In this document: in pieces, positions 1 to 11,500 of the stretch
Layout: each line of letters begins with the position of its first letter
Position numbering within the stretch: position 1 is the stretch's first letter
Assembly: GCF_030035675.1 (NCBI RefSeq)
Contig: NC_084493.1
Coordinates: 26,170,203 to 26,234,202, forward strand
Reading direction: 5' to 3'
DNA: 64,000 nucleotides
DNA from: Rhineura floridana
Lineage: Eukaryota; Chordata; Lepidosauria; Squamata; Rhineuridae
Made by a program: the position numbers and the translations under genes
Notes under the pieces: model-generated
What the model saw: only the letters and a program-made list of their open reading frames with translations
Databases searched by the model: none
Told to the model about the DNA's origin: nothing

Positions 1-129
1 TCCATATCTGCAATTTTCCATGTGAATTTCCTGGAACTGTTTGACCTGGTCATTAAGCCCCTTTACCCGAAGATCACACGTTGGAAATGGCACACAAAGC
101 CATTGCAGTGAAGTGTTGCCGCTGAAAAA

Positions 130-580
130 CAGAACATCTATCTTGCTGAAGGTACTTTGATATGAACACAAAACCGAGCCTTTGGTGATATTGGTCCAGT
201 CTTGTGGGAAGGCTCTCCCAACAGAGATTCAGCAGGAGAGTTCTGTATTAATTTTTAAATATTTGCTGAAAACTTAATCCAGCAGTTTCTCCTGATGTTT
301 AGCTGAAATCTGCTTTCCTGCAGTTTCCATCTCTTGGTTTTAAGCCTGCTCTTTGGAGCAACAGAGAACAAGCCTGCTCCATCTTCTGCATGACAGCTAT
401 CATGTCTCTCCTTAATCTTCCTTTCTCCAGGCTAAACATATGCCAAGTTCTTTCAGCCATCCGCCATAGGATTTCATTTCCAAACCCTTCAGGATCCTGG
501 CTGACCTCTGTTGGGCCTGTTTGTTTGTCAATATCCTTCTTAAAATGTGCCTACAACTGGATGCTGTCTCAGGGTTTCCT
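130..580 (-). mobile_element. CR1 LINE 3' region, old
   Basis: Antisense copy. Read on the minus strand it has the CR1 landmarks: long stretch about mixed-in 'rolled' 3' sequence with gacatgatagctgtc, ggagcaggcttgtt and ctaaacatcaggagaaact, as in lizard CR1. Lies in the NEIL1 intron left of 629. Ends are approximate. Confidence 0.6.
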
Positions 581-628
581 CGCAGATACGCACTTGAATT
601 GCAGAAGTGAAATTCAGCTTTGCTTTAG

Positions 629-878
629 GTCCCAAAACTGGAGCCTAGGAGAAGGTCCATGGCCAACACTCCTCAGAAAGATGCTGTGGGAACAAGGAAG
701 ACTGGAAGGAAGAAAGGGAACAAGATTGTCCAAGGAACAGAGGACCACAATGTGGTTAACGGAGGCAGGACACCAAACACTAGGGCTCGGAGAAAGGTCT
801 CTACCTCAAAGCAGTCTCCGGTGGCAGATTCTCTGGCTGAATCCCAGAAGAAGCGAGCATCTACCCAGAAAAACAGGG
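629..878 (+). CDS. NEIL1: NEIL1 penultimate coding exon
   Basis: 250 nt, phase 0 at entry, one base over at exit (AGG|G). It encodes a low-complexity basic stretch with repeated RRR, GRKKG and ARRK clusters, as expected of the NEIL1 tail. The ATG at 659 is internal to the exon and is not the gene start. Confidence 0.7.
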
Positions 879-1187
879 GTGAGAGATGTGATCTGGCTTC
901 AAGGTTGCTCAGGAGGTTTTATAGGTCCCATGAGCAAAAGATACTCAATTAAAGCAGGGATGGGGAGTCTGTGGCCTAGACCTTGTAGGATTCCATAATC
1001 CTTGATCATTGGTCATGCTTGCTAGGGCTCATGGGAACTGGGAGTCCAACAGCACCTAGAAGACCGCAGGTTCCCAATCCCTGAACTTTGAAAGAGCCTC
1101 ACCTTCAAGCCATCTAACTGCTATTCCTTTTCAGGTAAGGCGGCTGCTTCTACCACCCCAAGATCCAGACGCATGAAGGCTCAATAA
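629..1187 (+). CDS. NEIL1: NEIL1, last two coding exons (partial gene)
   Basis: C-terminal end of the endonuclease VIII-like DNA glycosylase NEIL1, a nuclear base-excision-repair enzyme that removes oxidised pyrimidines and nicks the strand. Two exons join in frame: 629-878 (acceptor AG at 627-628, donor gtgagag at 879) and 1135-1187 (acceptor cag at 1132-1134), stop TAA 1185-1187. They give 100 residues, rich in Lys/Arg/Ser/Thr, starting VPKLEPRRRS and ending RSRRMKAQ. The fold, catalytic Pro and zincless finger of NEIL1 are encoded further left and are not in the window. The tail is the fast-evolving, disordered, basic region that in the human protein binds partners and DNA, so identification rests on composition, exon structure and the convergent neighbour MAN2C1, which is the human arrangement. 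Not certain from the tail alone. Confidence 0.72.
955..1083. mobile_element. MITE-A (palindromic, hAT-like)
   Basis: Inverted arms, cagggatggggagtctgtgg at the left and ggttcccaatccctg at the right, in the last NEIL1 intron. Same family as the copy at 28114, which has a clean 8-bp target duplication. Confidence 0.65.
1135..1187 (+). CDS. NEIL1: NEIL1 final coding exon and stop
   Basis: 53 nt including TAA. Joined after the G left by the previous exon it reads GKAAASTTPRSRRMKAQ-stop. The preceding pyrimidine tract (tattccttttcag) is a good acceptor. Confidence 0.65.
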
Positions 1188-1556
1188 TCTTCCTGATGGG
1201 GAACAGCCTCCTCTCATGTTGCGTAATCTGGCCCCATCTTCTGCTGAGACAGATATAGCTGCCTTATGTAGGTTTCTGGATCCTCACCTCGCAACAAGCG
1301 GCATTATGGCAATGGTCTGCTGCTGCTTTGTCACTTGCAGTTTTTTATGGAATGTAGAGCAGAGCTACTTCAGCACATTTTATACTGAGATTTTCTGAAG
1401 ATGCTGCTGTAGATTCAGGCCATGGTCTTGGCCCAGTTCAAAATAGTGGGTTGCACTGTGTGTGCAAGAGGGCCAAGAGATCTTTCTGCTATGGGTCTTG
1501 AGACTTGTGTCAAAAGATAGTTATTCTGATTTCCAAAACAGAGAGAAAACATAACT

Positions 1557-1700
1557 CAGCCTTCCCTACCCTGGTGTCCTCCAGCTTTTGCTGGACGACA
1601 ACTCCTAACATCCTGGCTCGTTGGCCATGCTGGCTGGGGCTCATGGGAGTTAGGAGTCCAGCAACAACAGCTGGAGGGCACCAGGTTAGGGAAGGCTGGC
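1557..1700. mobile_element. MITE-A-related palindrome in the NEIL1 3' UTR region
   Basis: Arms of about 60 bp: cagccttccctaccctggtg against caccaggttagggaaggctg. The transcript could fold as one long hairpin. Confidence 0.7.
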
Positions 1701-2373
1701 ATTAACTCATAGATTTGTAGAATTGCACTGTTGTGTAATACAGAAGAACAAAGCATAAACTGGTGGCATTACACCCAGCCCACTACTCTCTGCCTCTTCT
1801 CACTGATTTTATATGAAATTGGATATGGACTTGTTTTTCCCCAAAGAAATGCAATAGCAGCTGAAGAGAGCAAGGGCCACTTAAATGCATCCTTGTATTT
1901 AAGGTGCAGGTTGTTTAATGCAATTAGCAGGGGGTTGCATCAGGCACAAAGGGGAAATTTAAGCATTTCCAGTGTACCCCAGAGCATTTACCCTTATTTG
2001 CAATAGAAATGACATCAACTCTGCACCTTAAATGCAAAGATACATTTAACATCCTGTCTAGGTTGGCCTTCAGATCAGTAAGGTCAGATCACAAGAACAG
2101 GTCTCAGCTGCTGAAATGGTTGCAGCATTTCCTGCTGTACCTTATTTCTGAAAGGAATCTGCTCCAGTGCTGAAGTACATGGAACATTCAGACCAAAGCT
2201 TCAACTGACTTGATCCAAGAGACAACTAGAGCTGTTTCCATTCAGAAATGAGATTTGATCTCTTACATGTACAGCATTACGTTTTAAGGGTTACTCAATC
2301 AAATGCTTTGTGTTCTTAGTGATACTTTTATATATATTCTTAAAGTGCCTTTTAGAATTTGCTTTTTGATGCT

Positions 2374-2379
2374 AATAAA
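2374..2379 (+). terminator. candidate NEIL1 poly(A) signal
   Basis: First AATAAA seen on the plus strand after the NEIL1 stop, followed about 30 bp later by a GT-rich stretch (gtagggtgttgtgc). It would give a 3' UTR of about 1.2 kb that contains the palindromic MITE at 1557-1700. RNA evidence is needed to fix the true end. Confidence 0.4.
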
Positions 2380-3237
2380 AGCTTCTTTTCCCCCAGAAAT
2401 GATCCTGCAGTGTAGGGTGTTGTGCTATAACAGGAAAATTGTCAAGAAAAACTCAGTACTGGTACCTCCGGATTCTACTCATTAATTTTATTCCATTTCT
2501 TTTAAACATCAGATCCTCAAAGCAGTGTAGATTTTGAAAATACACTATTGACTACTATTCTCCTCCCTCCCCATTCCCATGAGTACAGAATATGGTCTTG
2601 TGGTAGTTCATTCTTTTCCTACCATTTTGCAGTCAATTAAAGAAACCCCACAGCATTATCCTTGCAACTATAAAGTGTTATTCCCAAGCATGGTTTGCAT
2701 ATCCCCAAAGGGTCAATGCCCCTGATGTTAGCCCTTTTGTTAGCCACCCAAAGGCTGCTGTTCCCCCAGAGCTCTTATAATGTCGCCAAAGCAAGAGCAG
2801 CTAGATGCTAGTGTGATTCAGGTGTGTTGCAGTGGTGAGGTCCAGAATGGCAGTTGCCTTGACAATGAGATCTCCCTGTTCCTTCCCCTCTCAGGGCTAG
2901 AGATCTTTTTACTGTCTCGGGAGCCAAGCACTGTTTGGCTTCAGGTGTGATTTGCAACTGTTTCTTGTCCCTTTGGCTACTATAAGGCAATGGGCTACTG
3001 GACCAGATGGACCTTCAGCCTTCCCACAGTGAGATGAGTAAGCTCTATTCACAGCAAGAGTACCTGCATCTTGCTCCCTGGCAGAGGAACAAGGTCCCCT
3101 TTCGCTTGTTACAAATGGCTGAATAAAACAGAAGTGCTTGGGCAACTGGTGCATCTCCTCCCCCCCGCTTCATATAATGTGCAAACTATTCCAGAAATGT
3201 ACTTATTATGCAGGCAATTTTGGTCCATGATATCTCA

Positions 3238-3254
3238 CCCCCCCCCCCCCCCCC
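3238..3254. repeat. homopolymer C run (17 bp)
   Basis: Uninterrupted C tract in the intergenic region; length may vary by read error. Confidence 0.9.
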
Positions 3255-3513
3255 AGGAACAGGTTGGAATTGCTACCTCTTTACATTCAAGCATGAGGAC
3301 AAGAAATAGTTGACATTTACATCCACTGAGTCCAAGATGTAGGTTTGTTTGGAGCCTGTCAATCCATGTTCTATGCAGGCTACAACATAGTTTCACACTA
3401 CCAGCTTTAAAAGGGGGGGGAGATGCTTGCTTTTTCCAGTGGGGGACTTCACCCTGTCGCATTTACATGTAAGTTGCTCAATAAACATTCTGGAATCTTG
3501 ACATACATATATG

Positions 3514-3690
3514 GAGGATAAGGCTATCAGTGGCTACTAGGCATGATGACTATGTTCTGTCAGAAGCAGTATGCCAATGAATACCTGTTGCGCTCAGGTC
3601 CTGTTTACAGTCTTCCTAGTTGGCCCCTCTGTGAACAGGATGCTGGACTGGATGAGCCGGCAGCAGTCTTGTAATGTTCTTACGACCACC
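3514..3690 (+). mobile_element. CR1 LINE 3' end
   Basis: Sense fragment with ggataaggctatcagtggct, aggatgctggactggatgag and a terminal tgttcttac, as in other copies (12120, 9425). Confidence 0.7.
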
Positions 3691-3885
3691 ACATGTTGGC
3701 AGTCAGTTCATACCTCCATACTCCTCACTTGGCACTACAAGAATTCGAGTGGCTCCTTTACAGATGAGAACAAGCCTTTGCAGACAGAACTTTCCTATCA
3801 ATACCAGGAAATACATAATCTTGCAACCTATTTCTAATTCAGGGAATTTTTATGACAATATTTGGATGACATTTTCCTTCTCATA

Positions 3886-4186
3886 TAAAGTAAAGGTGTC
3901 CCCGCACTTGTAGTGTGAGTCGTTTCCAACTCTTAGGGTGACGTCTTGCAATGTTTACTAGGCAGACCGTATATATGGGGTGGGTTTGCCAGTTCCTTCC
4001 CCTGCCTTTCTTTACCCCCCCAGCGTGTTCCGAGTACTCATTTTACCGACCACAGATGGATGGAAGGCTGAGTGGACCTCAACCCCTTTTACCAGAGATT
4101 CGACTTCCTCCTTCCGTTGGAATCTAACTCCGGCCGTGAGCAGAGCTTCGGCTGCGTTACTGCCGCTTACCACTCTGCGCCACGGA
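3886..4186 (-). mobile_element. Sauria SINE
   Basis: Full-length minus copy. The tRNA-like head (ccgtggcgcagagtggtaag) is at the right end and the Bov-B-like tail (gtgcggggacacctttac) at the left. Squamate-specific family; a close second copy lies at 40130-40434. Confidence 0.9.
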
Positions 4187-4497
4187 GGGATATATAGGGA
4201 TCCTAAGTTCTTTAGCTTAATCTCTTAGTATGCTAAGCAAATGCACCTACTGTTTTATATATGCCTAAAATGGCACTCATAAATTGCACTGTGATTGACA
4301 TGCTTTATCCTTTTTTATTTTACAATAAATGAAAGTCTTTGGAAGGCTTTGGTCTGGACCTGCATTCTTGGCTGCACACCTCACACAGGCATATTCAGAA
4401 CATGGCCTCTGGCAAAAGATTCCACTCCTCTCTAAGAGGTGTGTGTTAAGGGATTCAGTAGGTAGTGGATACACCTCAGCGTCCCAACAGACACTTG

Positions 4498-4684
4498 TAA
4501 CGTACCTTATACAGAGTCAGACTATTGGTCCATCCAGCTTAGTACTGTCTGTGCTGGCTAGCAGCAGCTCTCCAGTGTTTTAGGCAAGGGACATTCCTAG
4601 CCTTATTTGGAGACAGCAGGGATTGAACATGAGACCTGCACATGAGGCAGAAATGTTCTACCACTGAGCTATGATCCTTCCCCA
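4498..4684 (-). mobile_element. S1 SINE (tRNA-headed)
   Basis: Antisense copy: B-box-like gggattgaac and A-box-like accactgagctatg at the right, tail tatacagagtcagac at the left. Confidence 0.75.
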
Positions 4685-4898
4685 GTGTACGCAGGTGGGC
4701 AAAGTCCTCCACAGGTGGTGGTAATTACCATCCTTCAGAGCTCTTTGACACGCTGCTGAGGTCACAACTCCACAAAGAGCTTTCTGCATGTTGCAAAAGG
4801 AATGACCAAAAAAAAATTTAAGCTGCAATATAAACTTTACTTGGAATATGGCAAAGCGTTTCCAGCAAGCTCTCTACAACCCCATCCCACCGAGCCTA

Positions 4899-4904
4899 TT
4901 TATT
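4899..4904 (-). terminator. candidate MAN2C1 poly(A) signal
   Basis: First AATAAA met on the minus strand below the MAN2C1 stop (5392). It would make a 3' UTR of about 0.5 kb, before the SINE copies at 4498-4684 and 3886-4186. Confidence 0.35.
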
Positions 4905-5391
4905 TGACTACACATTCTTATAGTTCCTTAAGGTAGGTGTGAGCTGAGGCTGAAGCAGGATTTACTTGTAGATTGCTGAATGATTTACAGAACAATTGGG
5001 ACGTGGAATTTTTTGTTGAACAATACTAATGCAGAGGCTATGTACTCTGGCACAAATTCAATTGTGTTAGAATCCCTCCTTATATAAATTTGGACTTGAG
5101 TAGATAGGTACCATCCTAATCCACAATCCTTATGTATTTGGCTCCATTGCACAGCAATTTTGCACCTGCCTCCAGTTGGAGGACCTTAGTAGTCTAGTAA
5201 TATCAGGGCAATGACGGCATAATAAAATTTGATTTGATAGTAGTCTAGTAACAAAACAAAACAAAATCAAATTATGTAGATCCTGCAAGTCCACTCATAC
5301 CTGCCTTAAAGTCAGGCCTTGCCCAGCAAGGGAACAGAAGCCAAGGAGGTGGCAAACCAGTGTGCAAAAGAGCCATTTCTGCTCCAGCACT

Positions 5392-5518
5392 TCAGTTGCT
5401 GCCTTGCTTCAAGGTCAGCATAACAGATTGGACTTGGAAAGGCATAAAAGAAAGCTTCAGGCTGCGCTCCTCCAGTGGCAGGCGAGTGCTAGGATTCGGC
5501 CGCTCTAGGAGGTCACAC
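5392..5518 (-). CDS. MAN2C1: MAN2C1 coding exon 26 and stop
   Basis: Residues 1002-1043, [20 protein letters not shown], then [16 protein letters not shown] and TGA (complement of 5392-5394). Matches human CDLLERP and LTFSPFQVLSLLL. Confidence 0.95.
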
Positions 5519-8500
5519 CTAAGAAAGGAAAAGATGATACCCTGAAAAGTGAAACTCAGCATGGTTGCTTCCAGACAACCTGTTTATTGATCATTCATCC
5601 TGATTTGTTTGTACAAAGTCTGCTGAGAGGTTAGACGAAACTGGCTATTGAGCATTCAGACTTGTTTGCTGAGAGGTTAGACAACGTTGCTTCAGACAAG
5701 TAGTACCCCACCCTTTCCTGTGTGTTCTCCTTTGTAACTTTCTTATTGCAAAAAGGCCAATGTTTTGGGAAGCATGTCTGGCAAGAGCTCCAAATCACCT
5801 TTAACTGCACAACCAAAATTTTAAAAATGTATTAATTTATACCGTCCTTCCAAAGGAGCCAGGCTAGCACTGTGTACAGTTTTCCAATATGTGATTGAAT
5901 CCCACTCAAAAATAGCAAGTCTGGAAGTGTCCCAAACCACTCATCACAGCATTTGCAAGCATGCACACATGTATCCCCACAATGGCCAACAAGATGTAAC
6001 CAGAAGATCACAAGCAAGGCCTTGAGCACAGGAGCGCTCTCCCGTCCTGCGATTTCCAGCAACTGGTATTCACAGACCCGCTGCCTCCACACACACGCTA
6101 TGCTCTACACTTACATGACAGCCTCTTGAACCGGGAGGGATGTTTGGAGCCAGGTAACAACAGTGCTACCGTGTGACTCATACAGTCTGACTACCAGCAC
6201 ATCTGGCTTGTCCTCAGCCTGGAGGGATGGAAGAAAACAGGCAAGTGTCCCATATTCAGCACAACCATGTTTTCCAGTTTTCAATGGCTGCTCCTGTTCT
6301 GGCACACTGCAGTTATGATTGAACAAATAGAGACGTGTTGATTTGTTTTATTCTCACATGTATATCCTGTCTGTCTTTCATGAGGAAATCAAGGTGGCAT
6401 GTGTGAGGTCCCTGACCAGACCTGCTTAGTTTCAGCAAAGTGGTTTTGTCATGTCTTCAGATTGTGCCCTTGGAATTATATAAATTGCTCTCTTTACTTG
6501 CTCGCTGGAGAGTGGTGGAAAGGGAAACAATCAGGGCACTGAAGCTATCCAGCTCAGCACACACCCCTTCACTTCCGTTTCTAGCTTCTCAGATTTCATG
6601 GTTGCGGCATTTCACTTTATGATGTATTCTGTTTTAAACTTCTATGTATTTCTGTAAGTCGCCTTGAGACTTCTAAATATAAGGCTTCTGAGGAACAACA
6701 ACGGTGACAGAACACCTGTTTTGCATGCAAGAAGCCCCAGGTTCAATCCTCAGCATCTCCAGTTAGAAGGATCAGGTAGCAGGTGATGGGAAGGACCCCA
6801 GCCTGACACTTGGAAAGACTTTGCCAGTCAAGAACAGACTGGGCAAGATGGATAAATATAATGCAGACTCCTACCTTCACAGCCTAAAAGGACTAGACAC
6901 TTTGGGGGGGGGGATGCACTTTAAGAGGCAAATCAGGTCTTGAGTGCCAAACAGAGAAGCCTGGATGGTTACATTTGACCCCACCCCTGGTATATTGCAA
7001 CTGAGAACACTGACAGCACCCAGCTCTGCCTGCAATCTGTCATGCTCATCCTTCTTTGGCCCCCATACCTGCTTTATCGTTTCCAGAACAACAGCTGGGG
7101 ATTGCACAGAGAATGCGCTCCAGGCTGGATGCTGCCCTGAGACGCTCGGCACCGTGTGAAGAGGGAGGTTCAAACTGTATGCCTCACGGATCACCCCAGC
7201 CTCCTGGAAGGACCCTGTGCAGAAGACAGCACTTTGATGACAAGCAGAGAAAGCAAATTTGCAATGCAGGCACCATCATACGTTAATAAAGCTGGATGAG
7301 AAGAAGGGGGCTGTCTCCTTCCCACTTCCCAGCCATGCTTAGAGGGGGCTGTTTGCTCATTTGAAAAAAACTCCACTTTCATTCCTGAGCTTGCTTACCC
7401 ACATGAGGCATCACAGCGTAGGTAAAGTGGTGGCGCCCAATATCTGCAGTGGCGTCGGGTGACTTTGGCGCTCTTAACCTTCATGGGGGTAAAAATGATG
7501 CATTATCAGGCATTTGTACAGCACATAAGAACAAGGAAGCTGCTCTATACAGACTCCGACCATTGGTCCATCCAGGTCAGTATTATCTACACTGACTGGC
7601 AGCAGCTCTCCCAGATTTCAGGCAAGGAGTCTCTCCGAGATGCTGGGGATTGAACCCGGCACCTTCTGCATGTAAGGCAGATGCTCTGCTACAGAGCTAT
7701 GGCTCTCTCCCACTCTTAGTGTTGCTTTGTCAAAACAGAATCACTTCTGTGACTCTGTTTCCTTATCTAAAAAAAACCTTAGATGTGCACATGATGCATC
7801 TGTGGGCTCCATTCTTTGGTGCCAGGAAACCCATAGCATTCTGGAATGCTGAAGATACCCAACCATCCCTCCAGAAATAACCTGTTCAATCCAGGCCGCC
7901 AGCCAGAACTCACAGGGAAAGGCTCATCACGTTGCCTTGGACTGAGCAGCCATATTTGCAGTCGTTCAGCAGCGCTACCCCAAAGCCGTGCTCGGCCAGG
8001 TCCATCCACTTGTGGCTCCATACCTTTAAAGGGAAGCAACCAAGCAGGAAGTAGGGACACTGTCATCTAGTGCAGATGTGAGCGGACCTCCAGCTTTGCT
8101 TGGTTTTTTAACTAGGCCCTGCAACCAGAACTATAAAAGTTGCTTGAGGAGGGCGGACACACAAGCAGAATTAAAGAACAGCGTGCCTCTGAGCTCATGC
8201 TGAGAAGATAGGAAGCTGCCTTTTACTGAGCCAGAGCATTGATCCATCTAGCTAAGTACTGTCTACACTGACTGGCAGCGACTCTGCAGGGTTTCAGACA
8301 GGGGTCCTTCCCAGCCCGACCTGGAGATGCTGAGGATTGAACCTGGGACCTTCTGCATGCAAAGCAAATGCTCTACCACTGAGCAATGGTCCTTCCCCTT
8401 ACTTGGACTTGGTATAAGGCAGCTTCCTCACAGTCCATTCATGCTCCTGGCTTTCCTCCAGGCTTTGCTAGTTTCAGCTGCTAATTTGCAGGGGGGGGGA

Positions 8501-11500
8501 GGCTTTTTTCCTTTGTTACTATTTTGAAACAGTTGGGAGGCCAAAGCCCTTGGCTATCTGCCGCTAAATCATATAAAGATTGACTTGTATATATCTCAAT
8601 CTACCTTCTACCAGCCCATCCTAGATTTTAGCCGAGCAGATTCTGACACCTGACTGCTAACATCATTAAATGCAACACTGGCTGGAAAAGGGCAGCCAAG
8701 GGAACCAGAGAGTTAAGTGCTACTGTTCGGCCCCACCTGCTGGAACAAAATTGTTAAGACAGCCGCAGAGGGTCCATCTTTTTCAGCCAAATAAGACTTG
8801 AATCTATAATAATGTTGTGTATAAAATCAGGGACTGGAGACCTTTTTTCTCAGGGGGTAATCTGTCAGAAAAGGTGAAGCTGCCTCCCTTCTGAAGCATA
8901 AGGATGACAGCTGGAATTACTAGGGAACCTGGGAAATTCTTCTCAGATTTGGTAGATGATAGAAAAAAACAGAAGTGTTCATAGCCAACCTGCAATCCCC
9001 ATCTCAGCTACAAGTCCCAGCTGAAAGCTGAGGGGAGAGCCTTACCTCAAAGCGCGCCCAGTCCCAAGAGGTGTTCCAATGAGTCGGTCTCTGCAGGTGA
9101 CCAAACTGTATCTCATACGTGGCATTTGGGTTCCGAACCTTCGCAGGAAATTCTACCTTGAGGAACTTGTGAGCTTCGTTCCAGTCAACCTGCAGATCCA
9201 GCAAGGTGGGTGGCATGTTATATGGAGAGGAGGGAAATCTGAGCAGCTGGTCCCCTCTCCTCCACTCTCCTGAAGCCAGGGGTTGCCAGTGTGGGGCCCT
9301 TTGGCCCAGTGGCACCTTTGAGGTCTTCCCTGGCACCCATGAAGCTTCTGAGGGGGCCCCATTCACCACCCCGTTAGTCATGAGGTGCTGAGAGTGGTTA
9401 TCTTCTTTGCCCTTACAAAGAACTTAGAGCTGAAGGAGGATGTTGGAAGGATGAAATTCAACCAAAATGATCAAGGGGATGGAGCAACTCCCCAATGAGG
9501 AAAGGTTGCAGCATTTTATTTCTTTATTATTTGATTTATATCCCGCCCTTCCTCCCAGCAGGAACCCAGTTTAGAAAAAAGGTGAGTCAGAGATGACATG
9601 ATAGAAGTGTATAAAATTATGCACGGCATGGAGAAAGTGGATAGAGAAAAGCTTTTCTCTCATGACACTAGAACTCGTTGACATCCAATGAAACTAAATG
9701 ATGGAAGACTCAGGGCAGGCAAAAGAAAAGACTTCTTCACACAGCACATACTTAAATTATGAAATTTGCTCCCACAAGAGGCAGTGAAGGCCACCAACTT
9801 GGGTGGCTTTAAAAGAGGATTAGACACATTCAGGGAGGAAAAAGGTATCAATGGCTGTTAGGCCCGAAGACTATGCTCTGCCCACCGTAGGTGAAGGCTG
9901 TATGCTTCCAAATACCAGTTGTTGGAAAACACAGGAGGGGAGAGTGATCTTTGCATTCAGATCCTGTTTGCGGGTTTCCCATGGGCAACTGGTTGATCAC
10001 TGTAAGAAAAGGATGCTGGCCTAGATGGGCCACTGGCTTGATCCAGTGGGCTCTTCTTAGGTTCATATCTTCCTCTTGCAGCTCCACGTGCTTTTGAAGG
10101 CTCAGATTAATTCTACCGGATGTAACTTGTAACCAGACCACTTGGAAAAGTTAAGGATGTGTCTGTCTGTCTGTCTCTCTGTCTGTGTGTAATTCTGGGG
10201 GAGTGGAGAAAGAAGTGACTAGAGGGGATGGTGTCCTTAGCACTTGCTCAAAAATACAAATGTGCCCACAGGCCTGAAAACATTGGCAACTCCTGCCTTA
10301 AGCATCCCGAGTTTATTCAGAGGCTTCCCTGCTCTGGGAATGATTAGACTGCCCTTACATTTGTCACTAGGAAATTTCATAGAAATGACGCAACTGAGCT
10401 TTCCTTACTCCAAACAACTCCCTCAGAGCAAATAAAAGTGAAATCAGACTAGGGTGGAGTTCACTGAAAGCACTGATTGGGGGTTGGGAGGGAGGAGCAG
10501 AGTTCTGGATGATGGAACGTTCAAAGGTTTGTAACCAGGCCAGCTAAGCATACTGTAAACACACACACAGATCAAAACTCCGCACCAAAGTAAACTTGAA
10601 CGTGACTGCATATACTTTGCAAGTTTGCACAAATGGTTATTAATAGCCATGTCTGGATCCCACACTTCCTCCAGTGAACTTGCACCCCTTTTTATCCTCA
10701 CAACAACCCTATAAAGTAGGTTAGAGTGTGCGATTGGCAGGTCAGTGACTGGAGATTTCAACCCAGAAGTCCAATATTCCCCAAAGCATCTGCTAGCTGC
10801 AGGGAAGAGCAAAAAGCTATGAAAGATACCTTGCCCCTTATCACTGGGCATCTTGCCTGCACCAGGCACTGCCCACACACTCTTAAGCTGAACTTCTCAA
10901 TAATGAGGGCTAGAATCTTGCTCTTTATTTGATTTAAATAGAAGTTTAGATTCTAAGGATCCTCAACCCTATTATCCTCAGCTTCTGGATTTCGTATCAC
11001 AGGGTTATAGAATACACATTGCCTTGTTTATAATGACCTGTGTATTTACAATATCCAGTCGTGTACTAGCCTGAACCAACATCCTTTGCCTTAGAATGCT
11101 TTTGCTTAAAAGGAGTGTCAGTTCTTCCACCCATCTCCTTCCTGCTTCCTTGTAAGCTGCCTTGGTTTTGGTGCCTTCACCAAAACATTACCTTTTTAAT
11201 ATGAACTTCATTATATCCTTTTTCTCACTCCCCCCAAAAGATAAAAGGTTATCGCTAATTAAAAATGTATGCTAAAACACAGAAAGAAATAGCAAATATA
11301 AACATAATGACTAAGAAGAGCTAGTTTTTTTCAGTACAGAAGTGGGTTAGGGAAACAAGGAAGAGAGTGGGTGTATTAAACTAAGATTTTAAAATATATA
11401 TACACATGTGTATTTAGGAGGTACATGCTCGCTTTGGGGACAACAGCTTCAACCAAAGATTTAAAGACATCAAACCTGAGTCTGGAAGCGTATGAAAGGA

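Noticed and set aside
659-952. ATG at 659 as the start of a separate small gene
   Set aside because: The frame is open upstream to a splice acceptor at 628 and joins in phase to 1135, which fits the NEIL1 tail better.
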